Assembly: GCA_963841405.1 (NCBI GenBank)
Contig: CAWJCM010000002.1
Coordinates: 248,001 to 312,000 of the forward strand
Reading direction: 5' to 3'
Source of the DNA: DATBLE01 sp963841405
GTDB lineage: Bacteria > Actinomycetota > Thermoleophilia > Gaiellales > Gaiellaceae
DNA length: 64,000 nucleotides
Part shown: positions 1-8,521 of the stretch, in pieces
How positions within the stretch are numbered: position 1 is the stretch's first letter
Layout: each line of letters opens with the position of its first letter
Notes under the pieces: model-generated
Told to the model about the DNA's origin: nothing
The model's input: the letters and a program-made list of their open reading frames with translations, nothing else
The model's database searches: none
Translations under genes and position numbers: made by a program

Positions 1-175
1 CAACCGTACGTCCGATCTCCTCGCGAAGGGCGAGTCGCGGGCCGCGGCGCTGACGAGCGGCTTCACACTCGCCTTCTGGGTCGCCGTCGGCTTCGCCGTG
101 CTGGCGCTGGTCGCGACGCTGACGATGATCCACCGGGAAGAGCTGGGCGCGGTGGCGGCGGAACCCGCCTCCTAG
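1..175 (+). CDS. C-terminal end of an MFS-type transporter (partial)
   Basis: Only the last 57 residues are in the window; the frame is open from the left edge and ends at TAG 173-175. The visible part has one long hydrophobic stretch containing FWVAVGFAVLALVATL, followed by a short charged tail (HREELG). A final membrane helix with a short acidic tail is typical of DHA2-type drug:proton antiporters of the major facilitator superfamily, but any polytopic membrane protein could end this way. It converges on the next gene with a 4-bp overlap. Confidence 0.45.
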   Translation, partial: NRTSDLLAKGESRAAALTSGFTLAFWVAVGFAVLALVATLTMIHREELGAVAAEPAS

Positions 176-597
176 CTCACGAAGACGCGAGGGCTCGGGC
201 CCCGCTCGACCCAGTAGCGCCGCCTTTCTCCGCGCTCCCGCGCCGACAGCCGTGCCCAGGCGACGGCGGCCAGCCCGCCGAGGGCGAGCAGGACGCCGCC
301 GAGCAGGGCGGACAGCGCAGACGAGAAGACGAGTGCGACGGCGGCCATCGCCGCCACGCCGACGGTGCTGGGGAGGCACGCCAGCAGCACGCCCAACCAG
401 CCGGGATCGAAGCGGGCGTCCGGAGGCACCGGGTACGCGTCCTCGAGCGCGCCCGACCGGGTCCGCCCACGCGGACCGAGCGCGATCATCGTCAGCACGA
501 GCGCGCCGACCGCCGCGGCGAGCAGGGCCGGCCCGCGGTCGAGGCCGCGCGCGACCGAGCCCGCCACGAAACCGACGCCGAGCAGAAGCCGGATCAC
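172..597 (-). CDS. Small hypothetical membrane protein
   Basis: About 141 residues from GTG 597, with four hydrophobic segments in two pairs (near residues 3-18, 22-40, 67-88 and 92-112) and a basic, Arg-rich C-terminus. I do not recognise a family. The frame is open further upstream to GTG 684, but those extra 29 codons run through a perfect palindromic repeat (642-675), so the shorter start is more believable; neither start has a clear ribosome binding site. It lies just downstream of pnp on the same strand. Confidence 0.5.
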   Translation of the reverse strand: MIRLLLGVGFVAGSVARGLDRGPALLAAAVGALVLTMIALGPRGRTRSGALEDAYPVPPDARFDPGWLGVLLACLPSTVGVAAMAAVALVFSSALSALLGGVLLALGGLAAVAWARLSARERGERRRYWVERGPSPRVFVS

Positions 598-641
598 GGT
601 GACACCGGTGGCCCGGACCGAGGCGGCCGACAGCGTCGGCG

Positions 642-675
642 AAGGGACTGTCCCCGAAGTGCGGGACAGTCCCTT
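642..675. repeat. REP-like double palindrome downstream of pnp
   Basis: AAGGGACTGTCCC (642-654) and its exact reverse complement GGGACAGTCCCTT (663-675) flank an 8-base loop. Each arm is itself nearly palindromic (GGGAC-T-GTCCC). It resembles the other palindromes in this window, which contain GGGACAGGCT or GGGTCAGGCT. It may also act as a 3' hairpin for the pnp message. Confidence 0.75.
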
Positions 676-690
676 GCCGGCCACGATCGG

Positions 691-3195
691 CTAGCGGCGC
701 GGACCGCGGTCGCGGCCGCCGCGGCGGTCGCCGCCGCGCGGCCGCTCCTCCTCGCGCGGGCGCGGAGGCGCGTCCTTCGCGCGCTCGATCAGCTCCTCGG
801 GCTGGACGAGCGAGCCGTTCTCGTGCTTGGCGACCAGCTTGAGGCCGATCCGGCCGCGGGCCTTGTCGACCTCCTGGACGATCACGTCGAGCACGTCGCC
901 GCGCTCGATCACGTCCTCGATGTGGCCGACCCTGCCGGGTCCGACGTTGGAGACGTGGAGCAGGCCGTCGGTGCCCTTCTTCAGCTCGACGAAGGCGCCG
1001 AACTGGGTGGTCTTGACCACCTTGCCGGTGTACGTGTCGCCGACCTCGGGCTCCCTGGTGATCGACTCGATCGCGGCGATCGCGGCGCTCGACTTCGTGC
1101 CGTCGGTGGCGTAGATCAGGATCGTCCCGTCCTCCTCGATGTCGATCTGCACGTCGTTCTCGGACTCGAGCGCGCGGATGGTCTCGCCGCCCTTGCCGAT
1201 GACCATGCCGATCTTCTCGGGGTCGATCTTGACCGTCGAGATCCGCGGGGCGTTCTCCGACAGCTCGGTGCGCGCCTCGGCGATCGTCCCGGCCATCCGG
1301 TCGAGGATGAACTCGCGCGCCTGCTTCGCCTGCGAGAGCGCCTGGCGCATGATCTCCTGCGTGACGCCTGTGATCTTGATGTCCATCTGGAGCGCGGTCA
1401 CGCCGTCACGCGTGCCGGCGACCTTGAAGTCCATGTCGCCGAGGTGGTCCTCCGCACCCTGGATGTCGGTCAGGATCACGTAGTCGTCGTCCTCCTTGAC
1501 GAGGCCCATCGCGATCCCGGAGACGGGCGCCTTGATCGGAACGCCGGCGTCCATCAGCGCGAGGGTCGAGCCGCAGACGGAGCCCATCGACGACGAGCCG
1601 TTCGACTCGAGCGTCTCGGAGACGATGCGGATCGTGTACGGGAAGTCCTCCGGCCCCGGGATCATCGGCTCGAGCGCCCGCTGCGCGAGCGCGCCGTGGC
1701 CGATGTCGCGGCGCTTGGGCCCGCGCATGAACCCGGTCTCTCCGACCGAGTAGGGCGGGAAGTTGTAGTGGTGCATGTAGCGACGGTCGGTCTCCAGGGA
1801 GAGGTCGTCGATCCGCTGCCCCTCCTTGGCCGTGCCGAGCGTCAGCAGGCTCATGATCTGCGTCTGCCCGCGGGTGAAGAGCGCTGAGCCGTGGGTGCGC
1901 GGCGAGACGCCGACCTCGCACTCGATCGGGCGGATCTCGTCGGTGCCGCGGCCGTCGGGCCGTCGCTTGTCGACCGCGATCTTCTTGCGCACGAGGTCCT
2001 TGTAGATCGCCTCGGCAGCCCGCTTCACGAACTGCCTGGTCATCGTGTCCTTGACCGCGGTTTCGCCCTCGGCCGTCGCCGCCCCGACCGGGAACGGCAA
2101 CTCGACGCCCTCGACGATCCGGTCGAAGAGCAGGCCGCGCTTCGCGGACCTGAGCTCCTTGGAGTCCTGCTCGGCGTCGGTCAGGGCGCGCAGATCGGCC
2201 TCGAACTGCTCGCGGACAGCGTTCTCCACCGCCTCCAGCCGCAGCGTCTCCAGCAGCGTGTTCAGGCTCTGGCGGACCTGCACCTGGCGGGTGATGTCAT
2301 CCTCGGTCGAGTCCATGGTGATCTCGGGGCAGAGCTCCTCGAAGATCTCCTCGGTCGCCGCGGAGGCCTCACGGAGGCCCTCGGCGGCGATTCGCTCGCG
2401 GACGCGGTCGCCGTGTGAGCTCTTCAGCTCGGCGGTCAGCGACGGGTCGAGCCACTTCGGCTTGCCGGCCTGCTGGGCGAGCTCGATCTGGGCGTCGCAG
2501 AGCCGCTTGATCTCGGTGTGTGCCGTCTCGAGCGCCTCGAGCAGCTCATCCTCGGGGATCTCCTCTGCGCCTGCCTCGACCATCGTCAGGCCGTCAAGCG
2601 TGCCGACGACGATCAGGTCGAGGGTCGACTCCTCCTCGGTCGCCTGCAGCGTCGGGTTGACGACGAGCTTGCCGTCGATCCTCCCCATCCGCACCGCGCC
2701 GACCGGTCCCGCGAAGGGCAGCGACGAGATCATCAGTGCCGCCGACGCCCCGTTGATGCAGAGGATGTCGTGCGGCGTGACGAGGTCGGCCGAGAGGACG
2801 GTGCAGATCACCTGCACCTCGTTCCGGAACCCCTTCGGCCAGAGCGGCCGGATCGGGCGGTCGATCATTCGCGCCGTCAGGATCGCCCGCTCGGTGGGGC
2901 GGCCTTCGCGCTTGAAGAAACCGCCGGGGATCTTCCCGGCGGCGTACATGCGCTCCTCGACATCGACGGTGAGCGGGAAGAAGTCCGCACCCTCGCGCGT
3001 CTCCATCCGCCCCTGGGCGGTCGCGAGCACCATCGTCTCGCCGGAACGGACGACGACGGCGCCGTCAGCCTGCTTGGCGAGCTTGCCGGTCTCGAAGCTG
3101 ATCTCCTGGTTGCCGACGGTCAGCGAGACCGCGGACAGGCGGGAGTCGATGGAGGCAGGGCCGACCCTGTCCTCCACTCCGCTTGCAACGCTCAT
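691..3195 (-). CDS. pnp: Polyribonucleotide nucleotidyltransferase (PNPase)
   Basis: Phosphorolytic 3'-5' exoribonuclease of RNA turnover. Order of domains: first RNase PH core (about residues 25-160), a long helical linker, second RNase PH core (about 410-620, with the FTRGQTQ and DRRYMHHYNFPPYS motifs), KH domain (GMVIGKGGETIRALES, about 660-720) and S1 domain (TGKVVKTTQFGAFVEL, about 725-795), then an Arg/Gly-rich tail likely to bind RNA. At 834 residues it is about 80-100 longer than usual; the extra length is in the helical linker and the tail. ATG 3195 has GGAGG seven bases upstream. It follows rpsO, the usual bacterial arrangement, with a large hairpin between them. Confidence 0.96.
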   Translation of the reverse strand: MSVASGVEDRVGPASIDSRLSAVSLTVGNQEISFETGKLAKQADGAVVVRSGETMVLATAQGRMETREGADFFPLTVDVEERMYAAGKIPGGFFKREGRPTERAILTARMIDRPIRPLWPKGFRNEVQVICTVLSADLVTPHDILCINGASAALMISSLPFAGPVGAVRMGRIDGKLVVNPTLQATEEESTLDLIVVGTLDGLTMVEAGAEEIPEDELLEALETAHTEIKRLCDAQIELAQQAGKPKWLDPSLTAELKSSHGDRVRERIAAEGLREASAATEEIFEELCPEITMDSTEDDITRQVQVRQSLNTLLETLRLEAVENAVREQFEADLRALTDAEQDSKELRSAKRGLLFDRIVEGVELPFPVGAATAEGETAVKDTMTRQFVKRAAEAIYKDLVRKKIAVDKRRPDGRGTDEIRPIECEVGVSPRTHGSALFTRGQTQIMSLLTLGTAKEGQRIDDLSLETDRRYMHHYNFPPYSVGETGFMRGPKRRDIGHGALAQRALEPMIPGPEDFPYTIRIVSETLESNGSSSMGSVCGSTLALMDAGVPIKAPVSGIAMGLVKEDDDYVILTDIQGAEDHLGDMDFKVAGTRDGVTALQMDIKITGVTQEIMRQALSQAKQAREFILDRMAGTIAEARTELSENAPRISTVKIDPEKIGMVIGKGGETIRALESENDVQIDIEEDGTILIYATDGTKSSAAIAAIESITREPEVGDTYTGKVVKTTQFGAFVELKKGTDGLLHVSNVGPGRVGHIEDVIERGDVLDVIVQEVDKARGRIGLKLVAKHENGSLVQPEELIERAKDAPPRPREEERPRGGDRRGGRDRGPRR

Positions 3196-3221
3196 TCGTA
3201 TTCCTCCACTCTGCTCGTGGA

Positions 3222-3272
3222 GAGTGGGAGTTTGAGTCAGCGCCTCTCCGGCGCTCGCTCAAACTTCCACTC
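3222..3272 (-). promoter_or_regulatory. Long rpsO-pnp intergenic hairpin
   Basis: Three stacked stems form one hairpin: GAGTGG/CCACTC (3222-3227 with 3267-3272), AGTTTGAG/CTCAAACT (3229-3236 with 3258-3265) and AGCGCC/GGCGCT (3239-3244 with 3250-3255), separated by a one-base and a two-base mismatch, with a 5-base loop. That is 20 pairs in 51 bases. A smaller hairpin CTCCAC/GTGGAG (3204-3209, 3217-3222) lies next to the pnp ribosome binding site. In E. coli the same gap holds the RNase III site through which PNPase controls its own message, so a similar role is inferred here. Confidence 0.7.
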
Positions 3273-3294
3273 CCCGGTTCTTCGGTGTCGTTCT

Positions 3295-3564
3295 CTACCT
3301 CCGCAGGCCGAGCTCCTTGATCAGGGCGCGGTAGCTCTCGAGGTTCGTGCGCTGGAGATAGTCGAGCAGCCGGCGGCGACGGCCCACGAGCTTGAGCAGG
3401 CCGCGGCGCGAGTAGTGGTCCTTCGCGTGCGTGCGCAGATGCTCGGTGAGCTCGTTGATCCGGGTGGTGAGGAGGGCGATCTGCACCTCCGGCGAACCTG
3501 TGTCGCCCCCGTGCCGGCCGTGCTTGCCGACGATCTCCAGCTTGGCTTCCTTGGTCAGAGTCAT
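3295..3564 (-). CDS. rpsO: 30S ribosomal protein uS15
   Basis: 89 residues, the normal length. The family core is plain: HGGDTGSPEVQIALLTTRI near residues 18-36, then KDHYSRRGLLKLVGRRRRLL. It binds 16S rRNA early in 30S assembly. ATG 3564 was chosen because it gives the canonical MTLTKEAK start and has GGAGG four bases upstream. It stands directly before pnp; ribF, its usual upstream neighbour, is displaced by two plus-strand genes. Confidence 0.97.
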   Translation of the reverse strand: MTLTKEAKLEIVGKHGRHGGDTGSPEVQIALLTTRINELTEHLRTHAKDHYSRRGLLKLVGRRRRLLDYLQRTNLESYRALIKELGLRR

Positions 3565-3648
3565 GCAACCTCCACGTGGACGTCTCCGCGATCCCAGCGC
3601 GCCGTCGGAAGCGGACGCGCGGCCGAGGTCGCGGTCTGGCCGACAGGC

Positions 3649-3654
3649 TAGCAT
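3649..3654 (+). promoter_or_regulatory. Possible -10 box of a leaderless secreted-protein gene
   Basis: TAGCAT ends eight bases before the GTG at 3663, the distance expected if transcription starts at the start codon. There is no Shine-Dalgarno sequence before that GTG and no convincing -35 box. Confidence 0.35.
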
Positions 3655-3662
3655 CCGCCGGC

Positions 3663-4511
3663 GTGCAACGGTTCGCCGCGCTTCTCGTTCTCCTCGCCGC
3701 AGCGACGGCGGCTCCCGTGCCGGCGGGCGGTACGACCTTCGGCCCCGGCGCCAAGCTCGCGCCGAGGCCGCGCGTGGCCGTCTCGATCGCCGCCACTCCC
3801 GGCGGCACCCACGAGGCGGGCGACACGGTCACGGTCGTCGGGCGTGCGCACCCGCTGCCGAAGGGCGACCGGCTGCTGGTCGAGCGCCGGTCTGGCGCGG
3901 TCTGGATCACGCTGGCCGAGTGTGGCGGGGCCGTCTGCAGCGGCACCTGGGCCGAGGCGGACGAGGGGACGGTGGCGTTCCGCGCCCGGGTCGTGCATCG
4001 GCTCGCTGTCACCAGGGGGCGGATCACATCCGTGCCCGGGACGTCGCGCATCGTCGCGGCGCACTGGACGGCCTCCGAGCCGCCGGTGCCGTCTCCGCCC
4101 CTCCACCCGCCGCCCCCGGCCGCACAGGCGGGCAAGTACTGCGGCTTCAACGACCAGGGCAGGACGGTCTGCCTCGACGTAGCCGCCGACGGGCTGAGCG
4201 TGACCAGCTTCGTCACGCAGTCTCTGGTCACCTGCGTCGACGGCTCGCAGTGGTACTGGCTGCTCAGCTTCGGCGGCCGGACGATCACGCTGAACAACCT
4301 CTCGTTCACGTTCAGCTTCAGCGGCCCGCTGAACACGAGCGGCACCACGACCACGAACATCCAGGCGACGTACTCGCTGAGCGGCACGTTCGACCAGGTC
4401 GGCAACGCCCAGGGGCAGATCGCGCTCACCTCGATCTCCTGGGACAACGGCGGCACGCACTACAGCTGCTCGAGCGCGCCGTACGGCTGGCACGCGAAGC
4501 TCGGCGCCTAG
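3663..4511 (+). CDS. Secreted hypothetical protein
   Basis: 282 residues from GTG 3663, chosen because it begins directly with a signal peptide (VQRFAALLVLLAAATAAPV) where longer starts add an Arg-rich stretch. A first beta-rich part (about 30-130) with VSIAATPGGTHEAGDTVTVVG looks like an Ig-like extracellular module. A Pro-rich linker follows (PPLHPPPPAAQ), then a Ser/Thr/Asn-rich beta domain with paired cysteines (YCGFNDQGRTVCLD ... LVTCVDGSQWYW ... HYSCSSAP). I know no specific family for it. It is followed 10 bp later by the gamma-glutamyltransferase gene on the same strand. Confidence 0.7.
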   Translation: MQRFAALLVLLAAATAAPVPAGGTTFGPGAKLAPRPRVAVSIAATPGGTHEAGDTVTVVGRAHPLPKGDRLLVERRSGAVWITLAECGGAVCSGTWAEADEGTVAFRARVVHRLAVTRGRITSVPGTSRIVAAHWTASEPPVPSPPLHPPPPAAQAGKYCGFNDQGRTVCLDVAADGLSVTSFVTQSLVTCVDGSQWYWLLSFGGRTITLNNLSFTFSFSGPLNTSGTTTTNIQATYSLSGTFDQVGNAQGQIALTSISWDNGGTHYSCSSAPYGWHAKLGA

Positions 4512-4521
4512 CGTCCTGCGC

Positions 4522-5889
4522 GTGGACGCCGCCGTCGCCGCCGGCCACCCGGCCACGACTGCCGCCGGAATCGAGGTCCTGGACGCAGGCGGGACCGCCG
4601 CCGACGCGGCGGTCGCGGCCTGCCTGGTGTCGTGCGTCGCCGAGACGGTGATGACGGGGCTGCTCGGCGGCGGCCACGGGATCTACTTCGACGCAGCGTC
4701 CGGCCGCGTGCGCAACCTGGACTGCTTCTGCACGGTGCCGAGCGGAACCGGCGCACAGCTCGTCGAGCTGGAGGTTCCCTTCGGCGAGGAGCTCGTCCAC
4801 TACGCCGTCGGCGCCGCTTCCTGCGCCGTTCCGGGCGTGCCTGCGGGGCTCGAGGCGCTGCGGCAGGCATACGGCCGGCTGCCGTGGGGGGAGCTGTGCG
4901 CTCCGGCGCTGCGACTGGCGCGCGAGGGCGTGCCGATGCCGCCGGCGCATGCCGACTGCCTCGCGATGCTCGAGCCGGTGATGATGATGCGCGAGGGCGG
5001 GCGGATCTACGCCCCGGCAGGCAGGCTGCTGCGGCCGGGCGAGCGGCTCGAGCAGCCCGGGCTCGTGCGAGCGCTCGAGCTGGTGGCCGAGGAGGGCGCG
5101 GCAACCTTCTACGCCGGCTCGATCGCGGAGTCGCTGCTCGAGCTCGTGTCCGAGCGCGACGGGGTGCTCACACGCGAGGATCTGGCGGCGTACGAGGCGA
5201 GCTGGACCGAGCCCGTCGAGGTCGCCTACGCCGGCACGAGGTTCCTCACCCGTGGCGGGCTGTCGGGAATGGTTCCGGTGCTCGAGCGCCTGCCGCTGCT
5301 CGCCGGTCTCGACGAGCCCGCCCGCACGCTGGTGTTGCTGGATGCGCTGTCCGGCGACGGGCCCGACGGGCACACGACCAACCTGGTGACGGTCGACAGG
5401 GAGGGCAGCGCCTGCGTGCTGACCACGAGCCTCGGGCTCGGCTCAGGTGACTGGGTCCCCGGACTCGACCTGCACCTGAACAGCATGCTGGGCGAGGTCG
5501 ACCTGCTCGTGGGACCGCTCGAGCCGGGCGCCCGGATACAGAGCATGATGGCGCCGAGCATCGCCCTGGACGGCGACGGGCCGGCGCTCGCGATCGGCGC
5601 CGCCGGCGGAACGCGGCTGCGGACCGCGCTCGTTGGCGTCGCTTCCGCCGTTCTCGACGAGGGGCTGCCTCCCCAGGCGGCGGTCGACCGCCCGCGCGTC
5701 CATCGAGCCGGGACGACGGTGAACGCCGAGCCTGACGCCGACGACGGCGCGCTCGCGGAGCTCGAGCGCCGCGGCCTGACGGTGCGCCGCTGGCCCGCGC
5801 GGCATCACTACTTCGGCGGCGTCAGCCTCGTCGCGCACACCGGCCCGGCGGCGGATCCCCGGCGGAGCGGCTCGGCGCTCAGCCTGTAG
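4522..5889 (+). CDS. ggt: Gamma-glutamyltransferase family protein
   Basis: 455 residues from GTG 4522. N-terminal AAGHPATTAAGIEVLDAGG and the glycine-rich GLLGGGHGIYFD match the large subunit of this Ntn hydrolase family. The autoprocessing and nucleophile site is GHTTNLVTVDREG, where the usual TTH is TTN. The oxyanion region GGTR is at GAAGGTRLRTAL. The family transfers or hydrolyses gamma-glutamyl groups, as in glutathione. It is shorter than the usual 530 or so residues because the part before the Thr is compact, and no signal peptide is seen, so a cytoplasmic role is inferred. Its 3' end overlaps ribF by 11 bp, tail to tail. Confidence 0.85.
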   Translation: MDAAVAAGHPATTAAGIEVLDAGGTAADAAVAACLVSCVAETVMTGLLGGGHGIYFDAASGRVRNLDCFCTVPSGTGAQLVELEVPFGEELVHYAVGAASCAVPGVPAGLEALRQAYGRLPWGELCAPALRLAREGVPMPPAHADCLAMLEPVMMMREGGRIYAPAGRLLRPGERLEQPGLVRALELVAEEGAATFYAGSIAESLLELVSERDGVLTREDLAAYEASWTEPVEVAYAGTRFLTRGGLSGMVPVLERLPLLAGLDEPARTLVLLDALSGDGPDGHTTNLVTVDREGSACVLTTSLGLGSGDWVPGLDLHLNSMLGEVDLLVGPLEPGARIQSMMAPSIALDGDGPALAIGAAGGTRLRTALVGVASAVLDEGLPPQAAVDRPRVHRAGTTVNAEPDADDGALAELERRGLTVRRWPARHHYFGGVSLVAHTGPAADPRRSGSALSL

Positions 5890-6778
5890 GGTCATCCGCC
5901 CCCGGGGTCTGGCCCTGAGGACGCTCGGCCCGCCGCGTCGCCTCGACGTCGCCGGCGATCTGGTCGATCAGCGCCTGTTCGCTGTCGAAGACCTGCTCGT
6001 CCCGGAGGCGCTGCCACAGCTCGACGACCAGGCGTTTGCCGTAGAGGTCGCCGGCGAAGCCGAGCAGGAACGCCTCGATGCGGAGTTCGTCGCCGCCGTA
6101 GTGCGGGTTCGTCCCGATCGAGATCGCCGCCCGGTGCCCGGCCGCGAACCCGGCGTAGATGCCGTGCAACGGCAGGAGCAGCACGGGATCGGCGGCGACG
6201 TTCGCCGTCGGGAAGCCGAGCGTGCCTCCGCGGGCGTCGCCCTCGACCACCGTCCCCTCGACCTCGGGCGGCCTGCCCAGCAGCGCGGCCGCCTCGGCAA
6301 CACGGCCTTCGTGCAGCAGGTGCCGGATCGTCGACGAGGAGACGCCGTCGAGCAGCGGCACCGGCCGGACCTCGAAGCCGAGACTGCGCAGCAGGTCGAG
6401 GTCGCCCCGCCGCTTGTGGCCGAACCGGAAGTCCTCGCCGGCGACCACGACCTCGGCTCCGATCCCACGCAGCCGGGTCTCGGCGAACTCCTCCGCCTCG
6501 ATCCGCTGCGTGTCCAGCGTGAACTCGACCACGAGCGTCTCCTCCACCCCGAGCCCCGCGAGCAGCTCGAGGCGGCGGTCAAGGGTGGCGAGCTGCTCGA
6601 CTGCGTAGCCGAGCACGCGCCGCGGGTGCGGCTCGAAGGTGACGACGGTCGGCGTCGGCCCGGCGGCCAGTACGGCCTCGATCACCCGGCGGTGCCCGAG
6701 GTGGACGCCGTCGAACGTGCCGAGCGCGACGGCGCGCGGCTTCCGCTCGAGCTCCGAGACCGACCGTGCGATCCTCAC
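5879..6778 (-). CDS. ribF: Bifunctional riboflavin kinase / FAD synthetase
   Basis: 299 residues from GTG 6778. The N-terminal FAD synthetase half has ALGTFDGVHLGHRRVI (about residues 18-33) and the nucleotide-binding SSTIRHLL; the C-terminal flavokinase half has GTVVEGDARGGTLGFPTANV (about 172-191). It makes FMN and FAD from riboflavin. The start codon overlaps the truB stop as GTGA, which decides the start over longer readings. This truB-ribF order is standard in the nusA-infB superoperon. Confidence 0.95.
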   Translation of the reverse strand: MRIARSVSELERKPRAVALGTFDGVHLGHRRVIEAVLAAGPTPTVVTFEPHPRRVLGYAVEQLATLDRRLELLAGLGVEETLVVEFTLDTQRIEAEEFAETRLRGIGAEVVVAGEDFRFGHKRRGDLDLLRSLGFEVRPVPLLDGVSSSTIRHLLHEGRVAEAAALLGRPPEVEGTVVEGDARGGTLGFPTANVAADPVLLLPLHGIYAGFAAGHRAAISIGTNPHYGGDELRIEAFLLGFAGDLYGKRLVVELWQRLRDEQVFDSEQALIDQIAGDVEATRRAERPQGQTPGADDPTG

Positions 6779-7554
6779 GTCGGCATCACCACCCGGCCGA
6801 CCGCGACCAGCTCGCCGCCGCACAGGGTGCGCACGTCCGCCCGGGCCCGGCTGCGCCCGGTCCGGATCGCCGCCGCCTCGTCCGTGTCCACCTCGACGGC
6901 CGGCAGGAACGGCAGCGTCTCGGCCGGCGGCACGAGCCGCTGGTCGTCGGCGTCGTCGACGGAGAACGGCCCGACCTCGAGCCGCCGGAGCGCCCGGCAG
7001 TGCCCGCCGAGGGCGTCGGCGATCGACCTGACGTACGTGCCGGAGCCGACGCGCAGGTCGAGGCGGGCGACGCCCTCCGCGTAGCCGAGCAGCTCGAGCG
7101 ACGACACCCGCGAGCGCCGCACCGGCATCTCGACGACCTGCCCGCGCCGGTGCAGGCGGTACGCACGCTCGCCGCCGACCTTGACCGCCGAAGCGGCGGG
7201 AACGGTCAGCTCGACCTCGCCGCGGAGGCTCCCCAGCCGTGTTTCGAGCTCCCCCCGGCCGGGCGGAGCGGACTCATCGACAATCTCTCCCTCCGGATCG
7301 CCGGTCGACGTGCGCGCGCCCAGGTCGACCTCCGTGACGTACCGCTTGTCCAGGCCGACGAGCCAGGGTGCAAGTCTGGTCGCGGCGCCAGAGAGCACGA
7401 GCAGGAGTCCGGTCGCAAACGGGTCGAGCGTCCCGGCGTGGCCGGTACGGGCGCCGGTGCGACGACGGATCGTCGCGATCACCTGGAACGACGACGGGCC
7501 GGCTGGCTTGTCGACCAGGAAGAGTCCCGACGGCTCAAGCGCGCGCGGTGGCAT
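6775..7554 (-). CDS. truB: tRNA pseudouridine(55) synthase
   Basis: 259 residues, ATG start. It makes Psi55 in the T loop of tRNAs. The catalytic Asp lies in RTGHAGTLDPFATGLLLVL (about residues 37-55); the N-terminal GLFLVDKPAGPSSFQVI is typical of TruB, as is YRLHRRGQ in the middle. The C-terminal part (PAVEVDTDEAAAIRTG) is the TruB-specific/PUA-like tail. It overlaps nrnA by 20 bp upstream and ribF by 3 bp downstream. Confidence 0.95.
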   Translation of the reverse strand: MPPRALEPSGLFLVDKPAGPSSFQVIATIRRRTGARTGHAGTLDPFATGLLLVLSGAATRLAPWLVGLDKRYVTEVDLGARTSTGDPEGEIVDESAPPGRGELETRLGSLRGEVELTVPAASAVKVGGERAYRLHRRGQVVEMPVRRSRVSSLELLGYAEGVARLDLRVGSGTYVRSIADALGGHCRALRRLEVGPFSVDDADDQRLVPPAETLPFLPAVEVDTDEAAAIRTGRSRARADVRTLCGGELVAVGRVVMPT

Positions 7555-8521
7555 CGGTGAACTGGCTGCGCACGAACTCGATGATCTCCTCGATCGTCTC
7601 GTCGCTCGAGAAACCGGCCGCGCGCCGGTGGCCGCCCCCGCCCCGCTGCCGTGCGATCGCGGAGACGTCGAGCGCGTCCGACGCCGAACGCATCGAGATG
7701 CGACGGGGAGCGGCGGGCGGCTCGGGCGGCTCGCGGACGGTCATCGCCAGCTCGACCCCCTTCACCCTGCGCAGCTCGTCGATCACGCCCTCCGCGTACT
7801 CCTCCCCCACGCCGAGCTCCTCGAAGTCGCGGCGCAGGAGGTAGCTCGCGATCATCCGGTCGTCCTCATAGCGGCGCGCCCGCGACAGAGCCTTCCCGAT
7901 CAGCTGCTGGCGCTCGAACGGGACCGATTCGTAGATCTGCCGGAATACCTCGTAGGGCAGGACGCCCTGCTCGAGTAGCTCCGCCGCGAGCCGGTGCGAT
8001 TTCGGCGTCGTGTTCGTGTACTGGAACTTTCCTGTGTCCGTGTCGACGGCGACGTAGAGCGACTCCGCGATCGCGGGTGTGAGCTCGACGCCGAGCTCGA
8101 GCAGCAGATCGCGGACGATCTCGCCGGTCGACGACGCTTCGGGGACGATCAGGTTGATCCGCCCGTAGCGCGTGTTGTCGTGGTGGTGGTCGACGTCGAT
8201 CGTCAGCGGCGCCGCCTCCAGCAGCTCCGGGGGCAGCTGCGTCCGCGGCGCGGTCGCGCTGTCCAGGGCGAGGATCACGCGCTCGGCGGCGTCGCCCGGC
8301 GGCGTTCTCGAGAGGCCGTCGAGCGGCATGAAGTCGTACTCGGGCGGGAGCGTCGGCTCGCCGCCGACGAACATGACGGAGTCCTTGCCGAGTGCGTCGA
8401 GCGCCAGCTTCATGGCCAGGATCGACCCGAGCGCGTCGCCGTCCGGGTTCTCGTGTGTGACGAGGAGGAAGCGGTCGTTGGCGCGGATCGCGTCGGCGAC
8501 CGCGCCCAGCTCACTCCCCAT
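7535..8521 (-). CDS. nrnA: DHH/DHHA1 phosphoesterase (NrnA-like oligoribonuclease / pAp phosphatase)
   Basis: 328 residues. DHH-family metal ligands are visible: THENPDGDALGS (about 21-32), ALDSA, and the signature DVDHHHDN near 120. The C-terminal DHHA1 domain carries RQRGGGGHRRAAGF. NrnA enzymes degrade nanoRNA and 3'-phosphoadenosine 5'-phosphate. Its place between rbfA and truB is the conserved one. It overlaps rbfA by 11 bp and truB by 20 bp, so translation is probably coupled. Confidence 0.9.
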   Translation of the reverse strand: MGSELGAVADAIRANDRFLLVTHENPDGDALGSILAMKLALDALGKDSVMFVGGEPTLPPEYDFMPLDGLSRTPPGDAAERVILALDSATAPRTQLPPELLEAAPLTIDVDHHHDNTRYGRINLIVPEASSTGEIVRDLLLELGVELTPAIAESLYVAVDTDTGKFQYTNTTPKSHRLAAELLEQGVLPYEVFRQIYESVPFERQQLIGKALSRARRYEDDRMIASYLLRRDFEELGVGEEYAEGVIDELRRVKGVELAMTVREPPEPPAAPRRISMRSASDALDVSAIARQRGGGGHRRAAGFSSDETIEEIIEFVRSQFTDATARA

